Assembly (NCBI GenBank): GCA_001247695.2
Contig: LGRX02024671.1
Location: 62,001-126,000, forward strand
DNA length: 64,000 nucleotides
From: Cymbomonas tetramitiformis
Taxonomy: Eukaryota > Chlorophyta > Pyramimonadophyceae > Pyramimonadales > Pyramimonadaceae
Direction: 5' to 3'
The notes beneath the pieces are model-generated. The model ran no database searches. It saw nothing but the letters and a program-made list of their open reading frames with translations, and was not told the DNA's origin. Shown one piece after another: positions 1-9,746 of the stretch; position 1 is the stretch's first letter, and each line of letters begins with the position of its first letter. The position numbers and the translations under genes are program-made.

Positions 1-210
1 AAACAGTAACTGCACACGAGGTTGCGCCAAATATGGAGCTCGGTCAATGTCGCGTTCGCCTCGTAAGGAACGTGCAGGTTTGTGCACAAATCGTGCTGCT
101 TTACGCAGTCGTAGCAAACGTGAGTTCCCGTGAGGCAAGACATACCTTTTTTAGGCTGCTCGAATTGAAAATGCCGCCTTTCTTCTGTTTACACCCGCTT
201 TAATCGATGA

Positions 211-462
211 AAGCCGTCGAAGGTGGCGGTCACGGTGTATCGGCCGCCGAAGGTGACGGTCACGATGTGTCGGCCGCCGAACGTGACGGTCACGGTGTAT
301 CGGCCGCCGAAGGTGACGGTCACGATGTGTCGGCCGCCGAACGTGACGGTCACGGTGTATCGGCCGCCGAAGGTGACGGTCACGGTGCGTCGGCCGCCGA
401 AGGTGACGGTCACGGTGCGTCGGCCGCCGAAGGTGACGGTCGCGGTGCGTCGGCCGCCGTCG
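211..462. repeat. 30-bp tandem repeat array with CGGCCGCCG cores
   Basis: Seven near-identical 30-bp units begin at 241, 271, 301, 331, 361, 391 and 421. They are flanked by a degenerate unit at 211 and a partial one at 451. Each unit joins a CGGCCGCCG core to GTGACGGTCAC, an imperfect palindrome. There are no unique spacers, so this is not a CRISPR array. All reading frames across it give low-complexity peptides, so I treat it as non-coding. It ends just before a CATAAA box and lies upstream of the gene at 578. The same core recurs upstream of other genes, so a promoter-proximal role is inferred. Confidence 0.9.
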
Positions 463-468
463 ATGCAC

Positions 469-476
469 CATAAAAG
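469..476 (+). promoter_or_regulatory. CATAAAAG box upstream of the gene at 578
   Basis: A CATAAAAG sequence follows the last CGGCCGCCG core by a few bases and precedes the ATG at 578 by about 109 bp. The same order (core repeats, CATAAA, about 100 bp, ATG) occurs at 9646, 16682 and, on the minus strand, 50332. It looks like the TATA-equivalent of a promoter class. No transcription start can be seen directly. Confidence 0.5.
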
Positions 477-577
477 TCCGAGGGGGTTCCCTCTGAAGTT
501 CATTTCTATTACCAAGCTGCCAGCACCGCTCTCTTACTGACGAGCACCTTCGTTCTTTTATTTTCACACCTAAGGCC

Positions 578-2344
578 ATGGAGATTGATTCGTACGTCCT
601 TCCGTTACCCAGTTCCTGCATAGTCGCCGAAGCGCAGAACCAGTGCGACGTGGGTATCATTCCTGGATTATGCGTCACCCGCGCGACCGGCATGGTGATG
701 AGGACGCTGACGGAGAGCGCTCCGATCAACATGCGGATGCCTTTGGGGCACGGTCGGTACCTTTCCGAAATACTGCGTTACTCCGAGCACGACAAGGACG
801 ATCTTTGTCTGGACGGACCTGACGAATCGGAGGCGGACGACATCAGATACATGGTCACGGACAAGATGGCCTCCGCTTACCCGTTTGACAGCGATGACGT
901 GAGGATGGTTGACGCGACGGGTTTGGAGACGGCTAGACACATCATGCAGACGATGGGTGAGTTCGACACCAACCGAGAGCGACGGTTCTACTTGTGCTGC
1001 GTCATCGACCATTTCCACGACGTCGCCATCCGCGCATCGATGCACTTCTCGGACGCGGTGAAGCTCGCTGCGACATGGGAAGCCAAAGGAAGCCTATCCG
1101 AGCAGGAGAGGCAAGCTTGGCTGGACAAACTGGAATACGATAGCGACGATAGCATATGCAACTTGTACAGCTACAGCATGATGCAACGGGTGATGCTGGA
1201 GCTGCACCACATGGGCCTCACTTACGGACGACCCAACTGGCTCTACGGCCTGCCAGACGCTATCCAGTACGACCACGTGGACTACTTCGACGAATTGAAT
1301 AGAGACGTCTTCGCCGACATGTGGACGCGGCTTCAGATGAATCACGTTCCAGACGTCGTAGACAGCTTATGGGGTGAGCGGACCGAGCGCGGAGAGACCC
1401 TTCGCCGTGCGCAACAGTTGCGCGTGGAGCGGTCCGCGTTGGTACAACTCGCCCTCACTCCTCGCGCTGCGGTTCCTCATGAGTTGGGTGTCGTCCCGGA
1501 AGCCCCACCGCCGGCGCCTTTTGTTCACGCGAAGTCCGCAGAGGCGCGGACGTTGTGCAAAGTGGACCTCGCCTGCGCCGGCGAAGACGGCGTCTCACCT
1601 TCCGTCACGGCGACGATTCTGACCGAAAAGGTCCCCGTGAACATGCGGTTCGTCTTATCGTTGAGCGGACGGTCTCTGGCCGAGGTGTTGTGTTACTCCG
1701 AGCAGGACAGCCTCGACACCGTTTTGGACTCCCCTTCGATGTGGAGCCTAATCGTCGCGGAGTGCGCCCAAGAGATATACGGAGATATCGGTACCACCAA
1801 GGAGCTAAAATTGTGTATGCAGGACGACGAAATCGTCTGCTTGGCGAAGGACATCACCAATAGCCTGGATCCCGTAAATCCGTGGTTAGCATGCAACCGA
1901 AATCGTCGGTTTTACCTATGCAAGATCTTAAACGGTTTTCGCGACGCGGCCGTCGACGCGTACGGGGTCTTCTCGGACGCCCTTCGACGAGCGGCCGAAC
2001 TGGACTCTCGCGAGTGGCCCGCGCCAGAGCTCGAAGCGTGGACTGCGGAGCTCGACGCCACCAACGACGACCTCACCGAGCGCGTGAACAGGTACCAGAT
2101 GGCGCATCGAGTGATGCTCGAGTTGCACAACTTCGCCTTTCTTTACAAACGACCGAAGTGGCTGGTGGGTCTGCCCGAGAGTTTGGAATACGATCACGCG
2201 AAGTACTTCGGTGTCGCGACTCGAGACACCTACAAGAATTTGTGGAGCCGTTTCAAAGAGATGGACGAGAGCGCGATCGACGAGCATCTCTGGAGCGACA
2301 CGGAAGATGTCGTCACAATGCTCGATATGTTGGAACACTCTTGA
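578..2344 (+). CDS. Unknown protein made of two tandem homologous domains
   Basis: The 588-residue protein is an internal duplication: residues about 35-275 and about 345-580 align along their length. Shared blocks include NMRMPLGHGRYLSEIL versus NMRFVLSLSGRSLAEVL, NRERRFYLC versus NRNRRFYLC, and QRVMLELHHMGLTYGRPNWL versus HRVMLELHNFAFLYKRPKWL. The linker at about 275-340 is Ala/Pro-rich. There are no transmembrane segments, signal peptide or catalytic motif I recognise. It starts 109 bp after the CATAAAAG box of the repeat promoter, and 578 is the first ATG of the frame. The function is unknown. The duplication suggests an obligate pseudo-dimer, which is inference. Confidence 0.9.
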   Translation: MEIDSYVLPLPSSCIVAEAQNQCDVGIIPGLCVTRATGMVMRTLTESAPINMRMPLGHGRYLSEILRYSEHDKDDLCLDGPDESEADDIRYMVTDKMASAYPFDSDDVRMVDATGLETARHIMQTMGEFDTNRERRFYLCCVIDHFHDVAIRASMHFSDAVKLAATWEAKGSLSEQERQAWLDKLEYDSDDSICNLYSYSMMQRVMLELHHMGLTYGRPNWLYGLPDAIQYDHVDYFDELNRDVFADMWTRLQMNHVPDVVDSLWGERTERGETLRRAQQLRVERSALVQLALTPRAAVPHELGVVPEAPPPAPFVHAKSAEARTLCKVDLACAGEDGVSPSVTATILTEKVPVNMRFVLSLSGRSLAEVLCYSEQDSLDTVLDSPSMWSLIVAECAQEIYGDIGTTKELKLCMQDDEIVCLAKDITNSLDPVNPWLACNRNRRFYLCKILNGFRDAAVDAYGVFSDALRRAAELDSREWPAPELEAWTAELDATNDDLTERVNRYQMAHRVMLELHNFAFLYKRPKWLVGLPESLEYDHAKYFGVATRDTYKNLWSRFKEMDESAIDEHLWSDTEDVVTMLDMLEHS

Positions 2345-3015
2345 TGCGTTGCGAAATGCGACGATTAGGCATGCAGACAACCACTCGGTATAAACCGGGA
2401 AACCTGTTTGATAAACCGAACATGTAATTTAATGGCGCGGCTTTTTCTGAGTGAACTGTATACATGCGATACAAAGTGTACACTCCGCACACTTTACATT
2501 ACGCATTCGTTTTTTGTGTATTGAGATATGAACGCGCTGCATCTCTTGCGAGATGAGAAATACTTAGATCGACGATGACAAAGCCGCAATATTCGGAATT
2601 TGTCAAAATTGCGCGCGCTAGTGCGGACATATTATTTGTCATATTATTTGCCTAAGACTTATCGAATTTGGCGCCGCCAAAAGTTACTTGGTCGACAAAC
2701 AGTACGCTGCGCAATGATACGCGTTTCACCAGAAAAAAGCCGTGGTAATTTGAGCACCGCCCGTCGCTTACACGCCAAAACTGCAACGATATCGCAGCAG
2801 TATATATACACGTGTGTGTTATAAACAATATTCGAAGATCTTATTTTATGCGTCACGCGGCACGATTCACACATCACACACACATCGCGGTATAGATACG
2901 CGCGTCACGCATTTTGGCATGAGAGGATAAAAAAGGAGCAAGTTTTGTTTTAGGATACTACCAACCGCGCATCGTGTCGGTAGTTTACAAAAAACGAAAA
3001 ACGCGCAGAGAAATC
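2345..3015. other. AT-rich intergenic region with TATA box for the F-box gene
   Basis: No convincing coding sequence lies here. Base composition shifts to AT-rich. A TATATATAC box at 2801-2809 is the best promoter candidate for the gene starting at 3016, though the roughly 200-bp leader is longer than for other genes in the window. Two short frames (2600-2824 plus and 2659-2883 minus) show no protein-like features. Confidence 0.5.
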
Positions 3016-4548
3016 ATGTCGATAATAACGCAAAATGCGTGTATGCCAGGCGAAGGCGAAGCGAGAGACGCAGGCGAAAGCGGAGGCGAAGTCGCAGAAA
3101 AAGACAAAAGCATGACCGACGGACCGAGCACAAAAAAAACAAGAACAAAACAAATTTTGACTACACTACCCATTGACGTTTTGCGTAGAATAATGAGTTT
3201 TACAAACATTCGTGACAGACAACATATATTTGCTATAAACCAATTTTTTTACAAAAGAACTATGAATACGTGTGTTTGCTATTGGGATACTAATAAAAAA
3301 CAATTTGTGAGTTGGTATTATACCAAAGATGCGAAAACTGAATGTGTAAAAGAAACTCCAAAGGGTACCTCTCATGTATATGTACAAGAATATTGTAAGG
3401 AACTGCAAGAACTTCTATATCAAATAAAAATACAGATTACATCAATATCAGAAAAAACAGGTACTTTTGCCGTCAAGATACAAAATTCAGTTAAGGTTGT
3501 GTATGAAGAATTTAATAAAATTATTGATCGTCGGCAAATTTCAATGCTGACCGCGCCAATCGCCGAACACGTCTACAATACATACTGGGAGAAGTGTATA
3601 CGGAGTGATGTAGAAGATAATGTTTTTCATACAAACCTGATACTCTACGAATTCCAACAAAAAACAGATTTAAATGAAATATTTGCGTACATGACGCATT
3701 TATTTTTATATGCGGAAGGAATTGAACTAAGTCCAATCAATTCAAAAAGGTATTCGCCAACCTTCATTTTCGAAATAATGGAAAACGATCTTGGAAACGG
3801 TAGCGAAGACGCATTTTGGCGATCTAAAGATTGTAGTGAAGACGACGATATCGACCAAGACATGAATGATCATATATTACTTTATAAATATCTTATCACA
3901 CTAATGTTTTTGTACGTAAATCACGATCTATCGTTATATCGCGAAATATTAGGTAGCATAAGTGTAACGTATCGTGTGAAACAGCGGGTAAAGGTCAAAT
4001 CCATAATATTAAAGCATTTTTTTGAAGAGTATTACGAATTTATTTTGACACCCGGTAGGTACGCACACTATTTTGATTTAGTCCACGTATTGTACGGTGG
4101 ATACATAGAAGATGGAAATAAAGTGCCAATATGGGCCGAGGAATCTGAAAAGGCAAATACGAAACCTGATTACGTTGAAAGCGATGTATACAAACAATTT
4201 CGAGACCATTATCGTGATCAATTGCTTTCTTTTGATCATGTTACACGTTTTTTAGGAATTCGGGATGATGCGCAAGAAATAGACGAAAGACAAACTTTAA
4301 ACCAAATTTTGGAAGCGTTTATTGTTACGTATTTTCTACTACGATGGAATTATCCTGCAATTGTTCGACAGTATCTGGTTATATATTTGAAATTGGCTAA
4401 TAAGTTTTGTAGAAATAAAAAAAATATGGAGGAATTTAAAGTAAAAATGCTTGCAGCACTACGAGTTAACACCCCTTACAAAATTACACATGAAATAGAA
4501 TTAGAAAAATTAGTTGAAGAACTATCCGAAGAGCAAGCGCAGCAATAG
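3016..4548 (+). CDS. F-box protein, AT-rich gene
   Basis: The 510-residue protein carries an F-box-like segment near residues 43-80, with LPIDVLRRIMSF followed by the DRQHIFAINQFFYKRT stretch typical of the second half of the motif. F-box proteins bind SKP1 and deliver substrates to cullin-RING ubiquitin ligases. The remaining roughly 430 residues are helical and charged, with no leucine-rich, WD40 or kelch repeats that I can see, so the substrate-binding part is unrecognised. I chose ATG 3016, since the frame opens upstream only from a GTG. The gene is clearly AT-richer than the GC-rich genes elsewhere, with many AAA, ATA and TTT codons, which may indicate separate acquisition. Confidence 0.75.
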   Translation: MSIITQNACMPGEGEARDAGESGGEVAEKDKSMTDGPSTKKTRTKQILTTLPIDVLRRIMSFTNIRDRQHIFAINQFFYKRTMNTCVCYWDTNKKQFVSWYYTKDAKTECVKETPKGTSHVYVQEYCKELQELLYQIKIQITSISEKTGTFAVKIQNSVKVVYEEFNKIIDRRQISMLTAPIAEHVYNTYWEKCIRSDVEDNVFHTNLILYEFQQKTDLNEIFAYMTHLFLYAEGIELSPINSKRYSPTFIFEIMENDLGNGSEDAFWRSKDCSEDDDIDQDMNDHILLYKYLITLMFLYVNHDLSLYREILGSISVTYRVKQRVKVKSIILKHFFEEYYEFILTPGRYAHYFDLVHVLYGGYIEDGNKVPIWAEESEKANTKPDYVESDVYKQFRDHYRDQLLSFDHVTRFLGIRDDAQEIDERQTLNQILEAFIVTYFLLRWNYPAIVRQYLVIYLKLANKFCRNKKNMEEFKVKMLAALRVNTPYKITHEIELEKLVEELSEEQAQQ

Positions 4549-5275
4549 CGCACTCGGCGATTTTTATTTGACCTGCCGGGAACGCAGTGGTGGTCCTGTA
4601 CGTAAAAGCTCTAAGCCCGCGTGCCTCTACGACCCATATAGTGTCGTTCAATGAGAGAACCTTTATCCACGCTTAAGCGTGCTTCTCGGGTGTCATTTTC
4701 GCACACCCTTTGTCGACCCGCAGTAATGTCTTAGCTTTGAGGAAACGTTAGATTAAGGAACCGTGCAGCTTTGGGGCATCGTGCACAAATTTTAACACAC
4801 AGCGCTCATAGCTTTGATCACGCGGTGAGCGTTTCGCGCGCGCGTCGACAGAAATGTCTAGAATCGTGTAGCGACAAGTAGCGTTTCTCGATCGTTCAAA
4901 GCTGCTGTCCGATTTATGCAAACGCCTTGGGAAAAGCAAACGCGAGTATCCGTTTCGAAGGCGCCGCCTTCGAAACGAAGGGGACAAACTTTCATACCCC
5001 GAACATCAGTCTCTTAAAAACATCGCCTTGTGAAGAACCGGTTTTCTTTTCAGGTGGTTGTGCAAGAAGAAGAAGAGGAAGAGATACCCTGGACGGGGTG
5101 TGGGGCTTTGTGAGTCCCCTTGACTCCTATTTTTTTTTCTTAGTCCGGTTCATTGTCTACGCGAATCAGGTTCCCTTCTCTTCAAGTTTTACAAAATAAT
5201 AGTTGCAAATCGCGTATACATACACGTTTGCTTGTCGGCACCGAAACGGGCGACGGCGAGGTGGACCGACTCAAA
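4549..5275. other. Intergenic region with perfect palindromes
   Basis: No supported gene. A 14-bp palindrome (CACGCTTAAGCGTG) lies at 4668-4681. A 27-bp perfect inverted repeat lies at 4951-4977, with 13-bp arms around one central base. These could be transcript 3' hairpins or protein-binding sites. The short frames at 4748-4987 (minus) and 4927-5199 (plus) have no protein-like features. Confidence 0.5.
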
Positions 5276-6178
5276 ATGTCCGTTTGCCAGGAGGAGCGCA
5301 CCTTCCGAAACCCCGCGACGTTAGCAAGATTTCATGTCACGAATGGCTCGCCGCGGTCGCCCCCCATAAAAGAGGGAAAAAACATGCCAAAGCCGTCTAC
5401 AAATCAACCGCCACAAGCTAAAGGCACAGGCAAAGGCCTCGTCGGAACTGTGAAAGTTTTGCCGAAATACGGCGCGTCGCCTCCGCCCGGCGCGCCGCCA
5501 ACTCGCAAAGGGTTGGTCGACGGAAAAGGGCCTTGGCCGAATAAGGGCTTGCACACGCTCCTGCGACCCGTCGACAACGAATTCCTTGAAAGGCTGAATG
5601 AAGCGTTGCATGACTGGATCGAGATATTGCGTCCGAAAACAAACGATTTGCACATCGGAAATTTGTCGACAACAGTCTGTGAACAGGCTTACAGGCTTGT
5701 CGATATGATTAATGGCAAGAAAACTGTAGGCTTTGAGATCAATGATTGGCTATTCGACTACTTAAACGACAGGATACAGGAAAAGTTTTCCCTGGAAAAT
5801 CTGCTCGCGGAAGCCCAATCGAAGGATCTGGCCTCCGCATTGCCCTATATCCTACAAGCTGCGTACTACGTTTGGTTCTATGCCCTAGACTATAAAAATT
5901 TGGCCGGTCGCATAGCTACATCCACACAATTAGCCTTCATTCGGGACAGGCTCTTATTGCTTCTCTTCAAAATCACGACCTGCATCGACATAGGAGAAAG
6001 GACACCCGAAGGAAAAGTGGAGTACTTCCAGTCAAGCATCAAGAGTTTTTCCGATAAGATCTTCGGTAAACTACCTCGAAAGATCCTGTCGACGAGTCAA
6101 GAAGCTATCAAGTCACGCTTTGAGAAAACCTCTCGCACATTGGTCGACGAAATCGAGACTTCGAAGTCTCACTTATGA
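5276..6178 (+). CDS. Unknown protein with Gly/Pro/Lys-rich N-terminus
   Basis: About 300 residues from ATG 5276; the frame is open from 5153 but the upstream part is not protein-like. The first third is basic and low-complexity, with KGL and PPPGAPP segments. The C-terminal two thirds look like a compact helical domain with hydrophobic stretches (for example ALPYILQAAYYVWFYALDY) but no clear transmembrane topology. I recognise no family. The last 24 codons or so are partly duplicated 1.9 kb downstream at 8095-8142. The final codons overlap a 16-bp palindrome (6155-6170), repeated at 6291-6306, which may form the transcript end. Confidence 0.7.
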   Translation: MSVCQEERTFRNPATLARFHVTNGSPRSPPIKEGKNMPKPSTNQPPQAKGTGKGLVGTVKVLPKYGASPPPGAPPTRKGLVDGKGPWPNKGLHTLLRPVDNEFLERLNEALHDWIEILRPKTNDLHIGNLSTTVCEQAYRLVDMINGKKTVGFEINDWLFDYLNDRIQEKFSLENLLAEAQSKDLASALPYILQAAYYVWFYALDYKNLAGRIATSTQLAFIRDRLLLLLFKITTCIDIGERTPEGKVEYFQSSIKSFSDKIFGKLPRKILSTSQEAIKSRFEKTSRTLVDEIETSKSHL

Positions 6179-6306
6179 AAACTGTCTCACGTAACGAATC
6201 TGATCGCGTCCACGCGTCTTCCGACGTGGACCAAATATTCTTTCGTTAACCGAGACGATTACCTCGGTCTCACTTTTCGACCGAGAAGATGAGACTTCGA
6301 AGTCTC
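6155..6306. repeat. Pair of 16-bp palindromes bracketing a gene 3' end
   Basis: GAGACTTCGAAGTCTC occurs at 6155-6170, straddling the end of the preceding gene, and again at 6291-6306. The two copies could form local hairpins or pair with each other. The gap to 6577 (about 400 bp) holds further near-repeats of ACCGAGA and TCTCGGT and no supported gene. Confidence 0.7.
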
Positions 6307-6576
6307 GAATTTCTGACCACGGTCTCGTTCGTGATTTCGGTCTCAGTCATCATACAGGCCACTGAATGGCCGAATTTTGAATTCCGATGCTCTCATTCGC
6401 CCGACAAGTTTCGACCGAGAAGTTAGAAATCATCTCGGTTAAAACCGTGAACATCTCATAACAAGCCAAACTGGCACACACACGTAGATATATGTGTACA
6501 CACACATACTCGCGTTTGCTGTGTATAATAAGTGCAACTACATAACCCCAAAGACCAACGGAGTATCTTTGTCGAT

Positions 6577-6927
6577 ATGTCGTTTATGAATGTTACCGGT
6601 AACAATGGCGTCGTTGAGGTGAATACCGACGCGTACAAATTTATAACAGAAAAAATGAAAGCGGTGCTGGATGAGTTTGACTATTACACCTCTCACCTAA
6701 AATTCTTTAATGGTAAGTACGATAAATGGAAGCAAGCAAGAAACAAATCGCTTGGATCAGCAGCTCTGACGGCCCTATCGGCGAAGTTGATCGAAGAAAA
6801 AGATATCAAAGGAAAGATAGACGTGATTCAACTGTTCAGTGCCCCCTTTCGCAAAGCATACTCGTTCTTTGAAGATGTGGAAGCGAGCGAGCTCCTAGAT
6901 AAATTTTGCCTGTTCGAATCGTCGTAA
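6577..6927 (+). CDS. Small unknown protein (116 aa)
   Basis: ATG 6577 gives a 116-residue, Lys-rich, mostly helical protein; the frame also runs upstream to a GTG at 6532. A TATAATA box at 6524-6530 lies about 50 bp before this ATG, a typical spacing here. No domain, signal peptide or membrane segment is recognised. It shares the moderately AT-rich composition of the neighbours at 7090 and 3016. Confidence 0.6.
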   Translation: MSFMNVTGNNGVVEVNTDAYKFITEKMKAVLDEFDYYTSHLKFFNGKYDKWKQARNKSLGSAALTALSAKLIEEKDIKGKIDVIQLFSAPFRKAYSFFEDVEASELLDKFCLFESS

Positions 6928-6991
6928 CGAAGAAACTTGAAAATTGTGAAGCACGGCGCGTTTAATTTTGATGGGAATTGTGTATTTTCAA

Positions 6992-7028
6992 TATAAATAC
7001 ACACACCGTCGGCACGAAGTATAAATAC
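6992..7028 (+). promoter_or_regulatory. Duplicated TATAAATAC promoter boxes
   Basis: Two copies of TATAAATACACAC begin at 6992 and 7020, a 28-bp direct duplication, and precede the ATG at 7090. TATAAATAC also occurs before the genes at 30697, 35051 and 38386 and, as a variant, before the minus-strand gene ending at 41688. It is best read as the core element of the TATA promoter class. Confidence 0.65.
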
Positions 7029-7089
7029 ACACAACGTGTCGTTTTTACTGAACATTTGTTTCGTGAACCGCCAAAATACATACGCGACC

Positions 7090-7773
7090 ATGTCAGCGAA
7101 TGCGCTCAAAGTTGACCTGTTGGATCAATTAAGAGAAGAGCCGGAAAATCAAGATTTAATAAACCGATACAGAGAGAACGTAATACGTTCGCGGTGTAGA
7201 TTTACTTTCTACGAATTGAGAGAATTGAAGAATATACTACAGTCTAACGACTTCAAGACATTCGTTGACGTGTATCTTGACAAAATAAAAAATAACTCCA
7301 CGTTTTTGCAAGCCCGCGAATTTCAGAATTTGTTCGGTTTGCTAAACGGTAACACGGATAATGTCGAAAAGTTGTTTGGTACGTACCGCACGATCCTGGA
7401 TAATAGCGAAATAAGTATAGAGCTTGAAGATTTGGTGAGGTTGCACCCTGTACTACAAAATAATGAGTCGTACTTTGACGAATTGCTTCAGAAGTACATG
7501 AATGGCGTAAGCGAGTTCCCGATTGACCTGTCGCCCGGCGATTTATTTACGGTTCACGAAAATCGAGCATTTGAAAAAAGCCACTTCGAGAGGCTGGTTG
7601 AACTCTCCCAAAAAAACCGCGGTTGCGACGTAGATGGTATCAAATCTTTCTGTGATGACTTAAATTCGCTAGGTTTTTCTACAGATAAATTTCAAAAGGC
7701 ACATTTTGAAACAACGAAACGCTTAAAAGAATCTAAGAACACCCTTTCAGCAAGCGAGCGGCCCAACGTATAA
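7090..7773 (+). CDS. Unknown helical protein (227 aa)
   Basis: I start it at ATG 7090, 62 bp after the nearer TATAAATAC box; the frame extends upstream to 7036 across the expected leader. The protein is charged and predicted helical throughout (for example LLDQLREEPENQDLINRY), without cysteine motifs, membrane segments or a recognised domain. Its style and composition resemble the two preceding unknown genes, but I see no alignable homology. The function is unknown. Confidence 0.65.
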   Translation: MSANALKVDLLDQLREEPENQDLINRYRENVIRSRCRFTFYELRELKNILQSNDFKTFVDVYLDKIKNNSTFLQAREFQNLFGLLNGNTDNVEKLFGTYRTILDNSEISIELEDLVRLHPVLQNNESYFDELLQKYMNGVSEFPIDLSPGDLFTVHENRAFEKSHFERLVELSQKNRGCDVDGIKSFCDDLNSLGFSTDKFQKAHFETTKRLKESKNTLSASERPNV

Positions 7774-8094
7774 GAGATATCGGCAATTCCGATGCCGCCG
7801 AGGCCGCTTTCGAATAATACGTTTCATCTGAGAGCATGCGCAGAGAGGTTGCGATGCTTTTCCGCGATTCAAATATGCATTGAACACTATGGAGACGGTG
7901 ATAACTGGCCCCTGAGATGTTGCGTATGAATATATATATATATACCACGTATATATATATACACATCGTGCTCTTCATTAACATACGTTCCGCCGACATT
8001 CTTTGTACGCAACGATACGGGGCGATGCATCCACACCGATACACGGAGCGGTCATTTGTGGTCACGTAGTACTGTCACCGGAGCACGTGTCGAA

Positions 8095-8142
8095 AAGCTA
8101 TCAAGTCACGCTTTGAGAAAGCCTCTCGCACATTGGTCGACG
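8095..8142 (+). repeat. 48-bp duplicated fragment of the gene at 5276
   Basis: Positions 8095-8142 match 6102-6149, near the 3' end of the gene at 5276, with one mismatch in 48 bp. It is a relic of a partial duplication, not a working gene. It sits in a 724-bp gap (7774-8497) in which no coding sequence is supported. That gap also contains a TATATATA-rich stretch near 7931-7960. Confidence 0.85.
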
Positions 8143-8497
8143 GATTCGTAATTGAGATCGATTCCGACCGCATCGAACAGAAAAGAGGAAAGCCAAAAGA
8201 AAAAACCACGCCCTTGGAGCATACGAGCAAATCAGCTCCCTTGGCCCTACCCCGGGCCGATACATCGAACAGTAGCTAGAGCAACCTTGCTTCGGTGACG
8301 CGTCTATCGAACACAAGAAACGAGGTGTGCATACGAGTAAATGTGTCGTTACAATCCGTTCGTCCCAAATCCTCCGAAAGCTGCTCTTACGAACAGCGAT
8401 ATGCGCGCTCACTCAAGAAGCCGCGCACGCACAAGGGAAACCACGCTAGGCGGACGTTCTCGATGCGACCACACTTCCGCGCATCGACCGCTACGGG

Positions 8498-9328
8498 TCA
8501 CGGCGCGTCTCCGGAAGCGTCCACCCATTCACGTATGCCGGTAGGACGACCGCGATCGCCATGCTCGGAGAGATCATCGTCCTCGCTATCGACGCACTCC
8601 CTCTTGCGCTTCGCCCCTTCAGCGATCGTTGCATTCTCGGTCGCTTTCGGCGAGTATCCGCCCGAGCGCGAAAGCGTGTCGCCGTCTCGGCTCGCATCGG
8701 ACGTGCCCCGCATCCGACGCAGCGTGAAGTTGATCCTCCGGCCGTCGCCCACGGTGAAGGCCCGTTTGGGCACCTCGTGCAAGAACTCCTTCTGAAACTC
8801 GCCGCCCATGAAGAAGACGTCTCCGTCCCCCAGCGTCACGTCCATCACGACGGAACGCGTCTTCCTGGCCCGGACGCGAAAGGTCCGAGCGTGTCCCAAT
8901 GACACGCTGAGGATTCCGACATCCTGTACGATGTCCCGCTCGTCGTCCGCGTGCGCCCCGATGTGCTGCTTGTTGTTCTCGTACCAGTTGACGAACACGG
9001 CGTTGTGCGCCTTTCCATGAGTCGCCATGAGCTCCTCCAGAAAGGGATGCTCCGTGAGAGGGAGCGACTGAGTGGCCATACCGCTGAAGCGATACGTCAG
9101 GGACGTGGCGGCGAACAGGCCCTGCCGTCTCGGGATGGGCACGCGCTTGCCGAATATTCGGAAAAACTGCTGCTCGAAAAGGGCGCGCTTCTCCCACAGC
9201 TGATCGAACACGGTGGGGGACACCTTGAGCGCGCCCGGCCGATGAATGTACCAACTGTCGGCGGTGAGATGTACCCGCTCGCGCTCCGAGAACTTCGTGA
9301 GCGTGTTGAGCGCCCGAGGGGAAGACAT
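8498..9328 (-). CDS. AlkB-like 2-oxoglutarate/Fe(II) dioxygenase
   Basis: The 276-residue protein has the AlkB arrangement. The iron ligands H126 and D128 lie in HIGAHADDER, the distal ligand H184 in FLHEVPK, and the 2-oxoglutarate-binding RINFTLRR (R198, R204) follows. The NWYENNKQHIGAHAD block matches the family signature. AlkB enzymes oxidatively remove alkyl groups from DNA or RNA bases, and some act on m6A, so the substrate is not certain. The C-terminal 70 residues are a charged, disordered tail absent from compact AlkB enzymes. The start is an ATG at 9328 followed by a Ser-Ser-Pro N-terminus. Confidence 0.9.
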   Translation of the reverse strand: MSSPRALNTLTKFSERERVHLTADSWYIHRPGALKVSPTVFDQLWEKRALFEQQFFRIFGKRVPIPRRQGLFAATSLTYRFSGMATQSLPLTEHPFLEELMATHGKAHNAVFVNWYENNKQHIGAHADDERDIVQDVGILSVSLGHARTFRVRARKTRSVVMDVTLGDGDVFFMGGEFQKEFLHEVPKRAFTVGDGRRINFTLRRMRGTSDASRDGDTLSRSGGYSPKATENATIAEGAKRKRECVDSEDDDLSEHGDRGRPTGIREWVDASGDAP

Positions 9329-9449
9329 GTCGGAGTAAGAGGTGGTAGGTTACGGGGATGTGGATGCGCACCGCGTTGCGCGATGTGTACGCTGTGCGTA
9401 AACAATTATGACGGAAGCGAGCGCTTTCCGTGCATATATGGATTTATCA

Positions 9450-9651
9450 GGATGCCACGGCGGCCGCTGCCGCTCAAGATCACGACGGCGGCCGCCGTTA
9501 CATCGAAGATGGCGGCGTCATCGCCCTCTTTCGATGACGGCTGCGGCCGATTCGCCCGAGGACGGCGGCCGATGTCGCGCACACGTCATCGCTCCATGGT
9601 GACGGCGGCCGCCGCCTCCCGTGGTGATGGCGGCCGGTCGTGGTGCATAAA
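9450..9651 (+). promoter_or_regulatory. CGGCCGCC-cluster promoter of helicase H1
   Basis: Several GACGGCGGCCGCC-type elements are scattered between 9458 and 9636. They end in a CATAAA box at 9646-9651, which is 101 bp before ATG 9747. Elements are irregularly spaced here, unlike the exact arrays at 211 and 16561. The same element order at other genes supports a regulatory reading. Confidence 0.55.
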
Positions 9652-9746
9652 GGTGAACCGAACACGGGATCGGCATCACAATCCTTCAGTCGAGCGAGTT
9701 TTGCACCGCTGCCTCCATCACCTCGCAAGAAGAACCGTTTTGCGCC

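Noticed and set aside
211..462. Possible CRISPR array or repeat protein
   Set aside because: Units are contiguous without spacers, and all frames give low-complexity peptides with no start in a sensible place. Best seen as a promoter-linked repeat.
5320..5655. Three overlapping minus-strand frames of 83-110 codons
   Set aside because: They are antisense to the low-complexity N-terminal part of the gene at 5276 and mutually overlapping.
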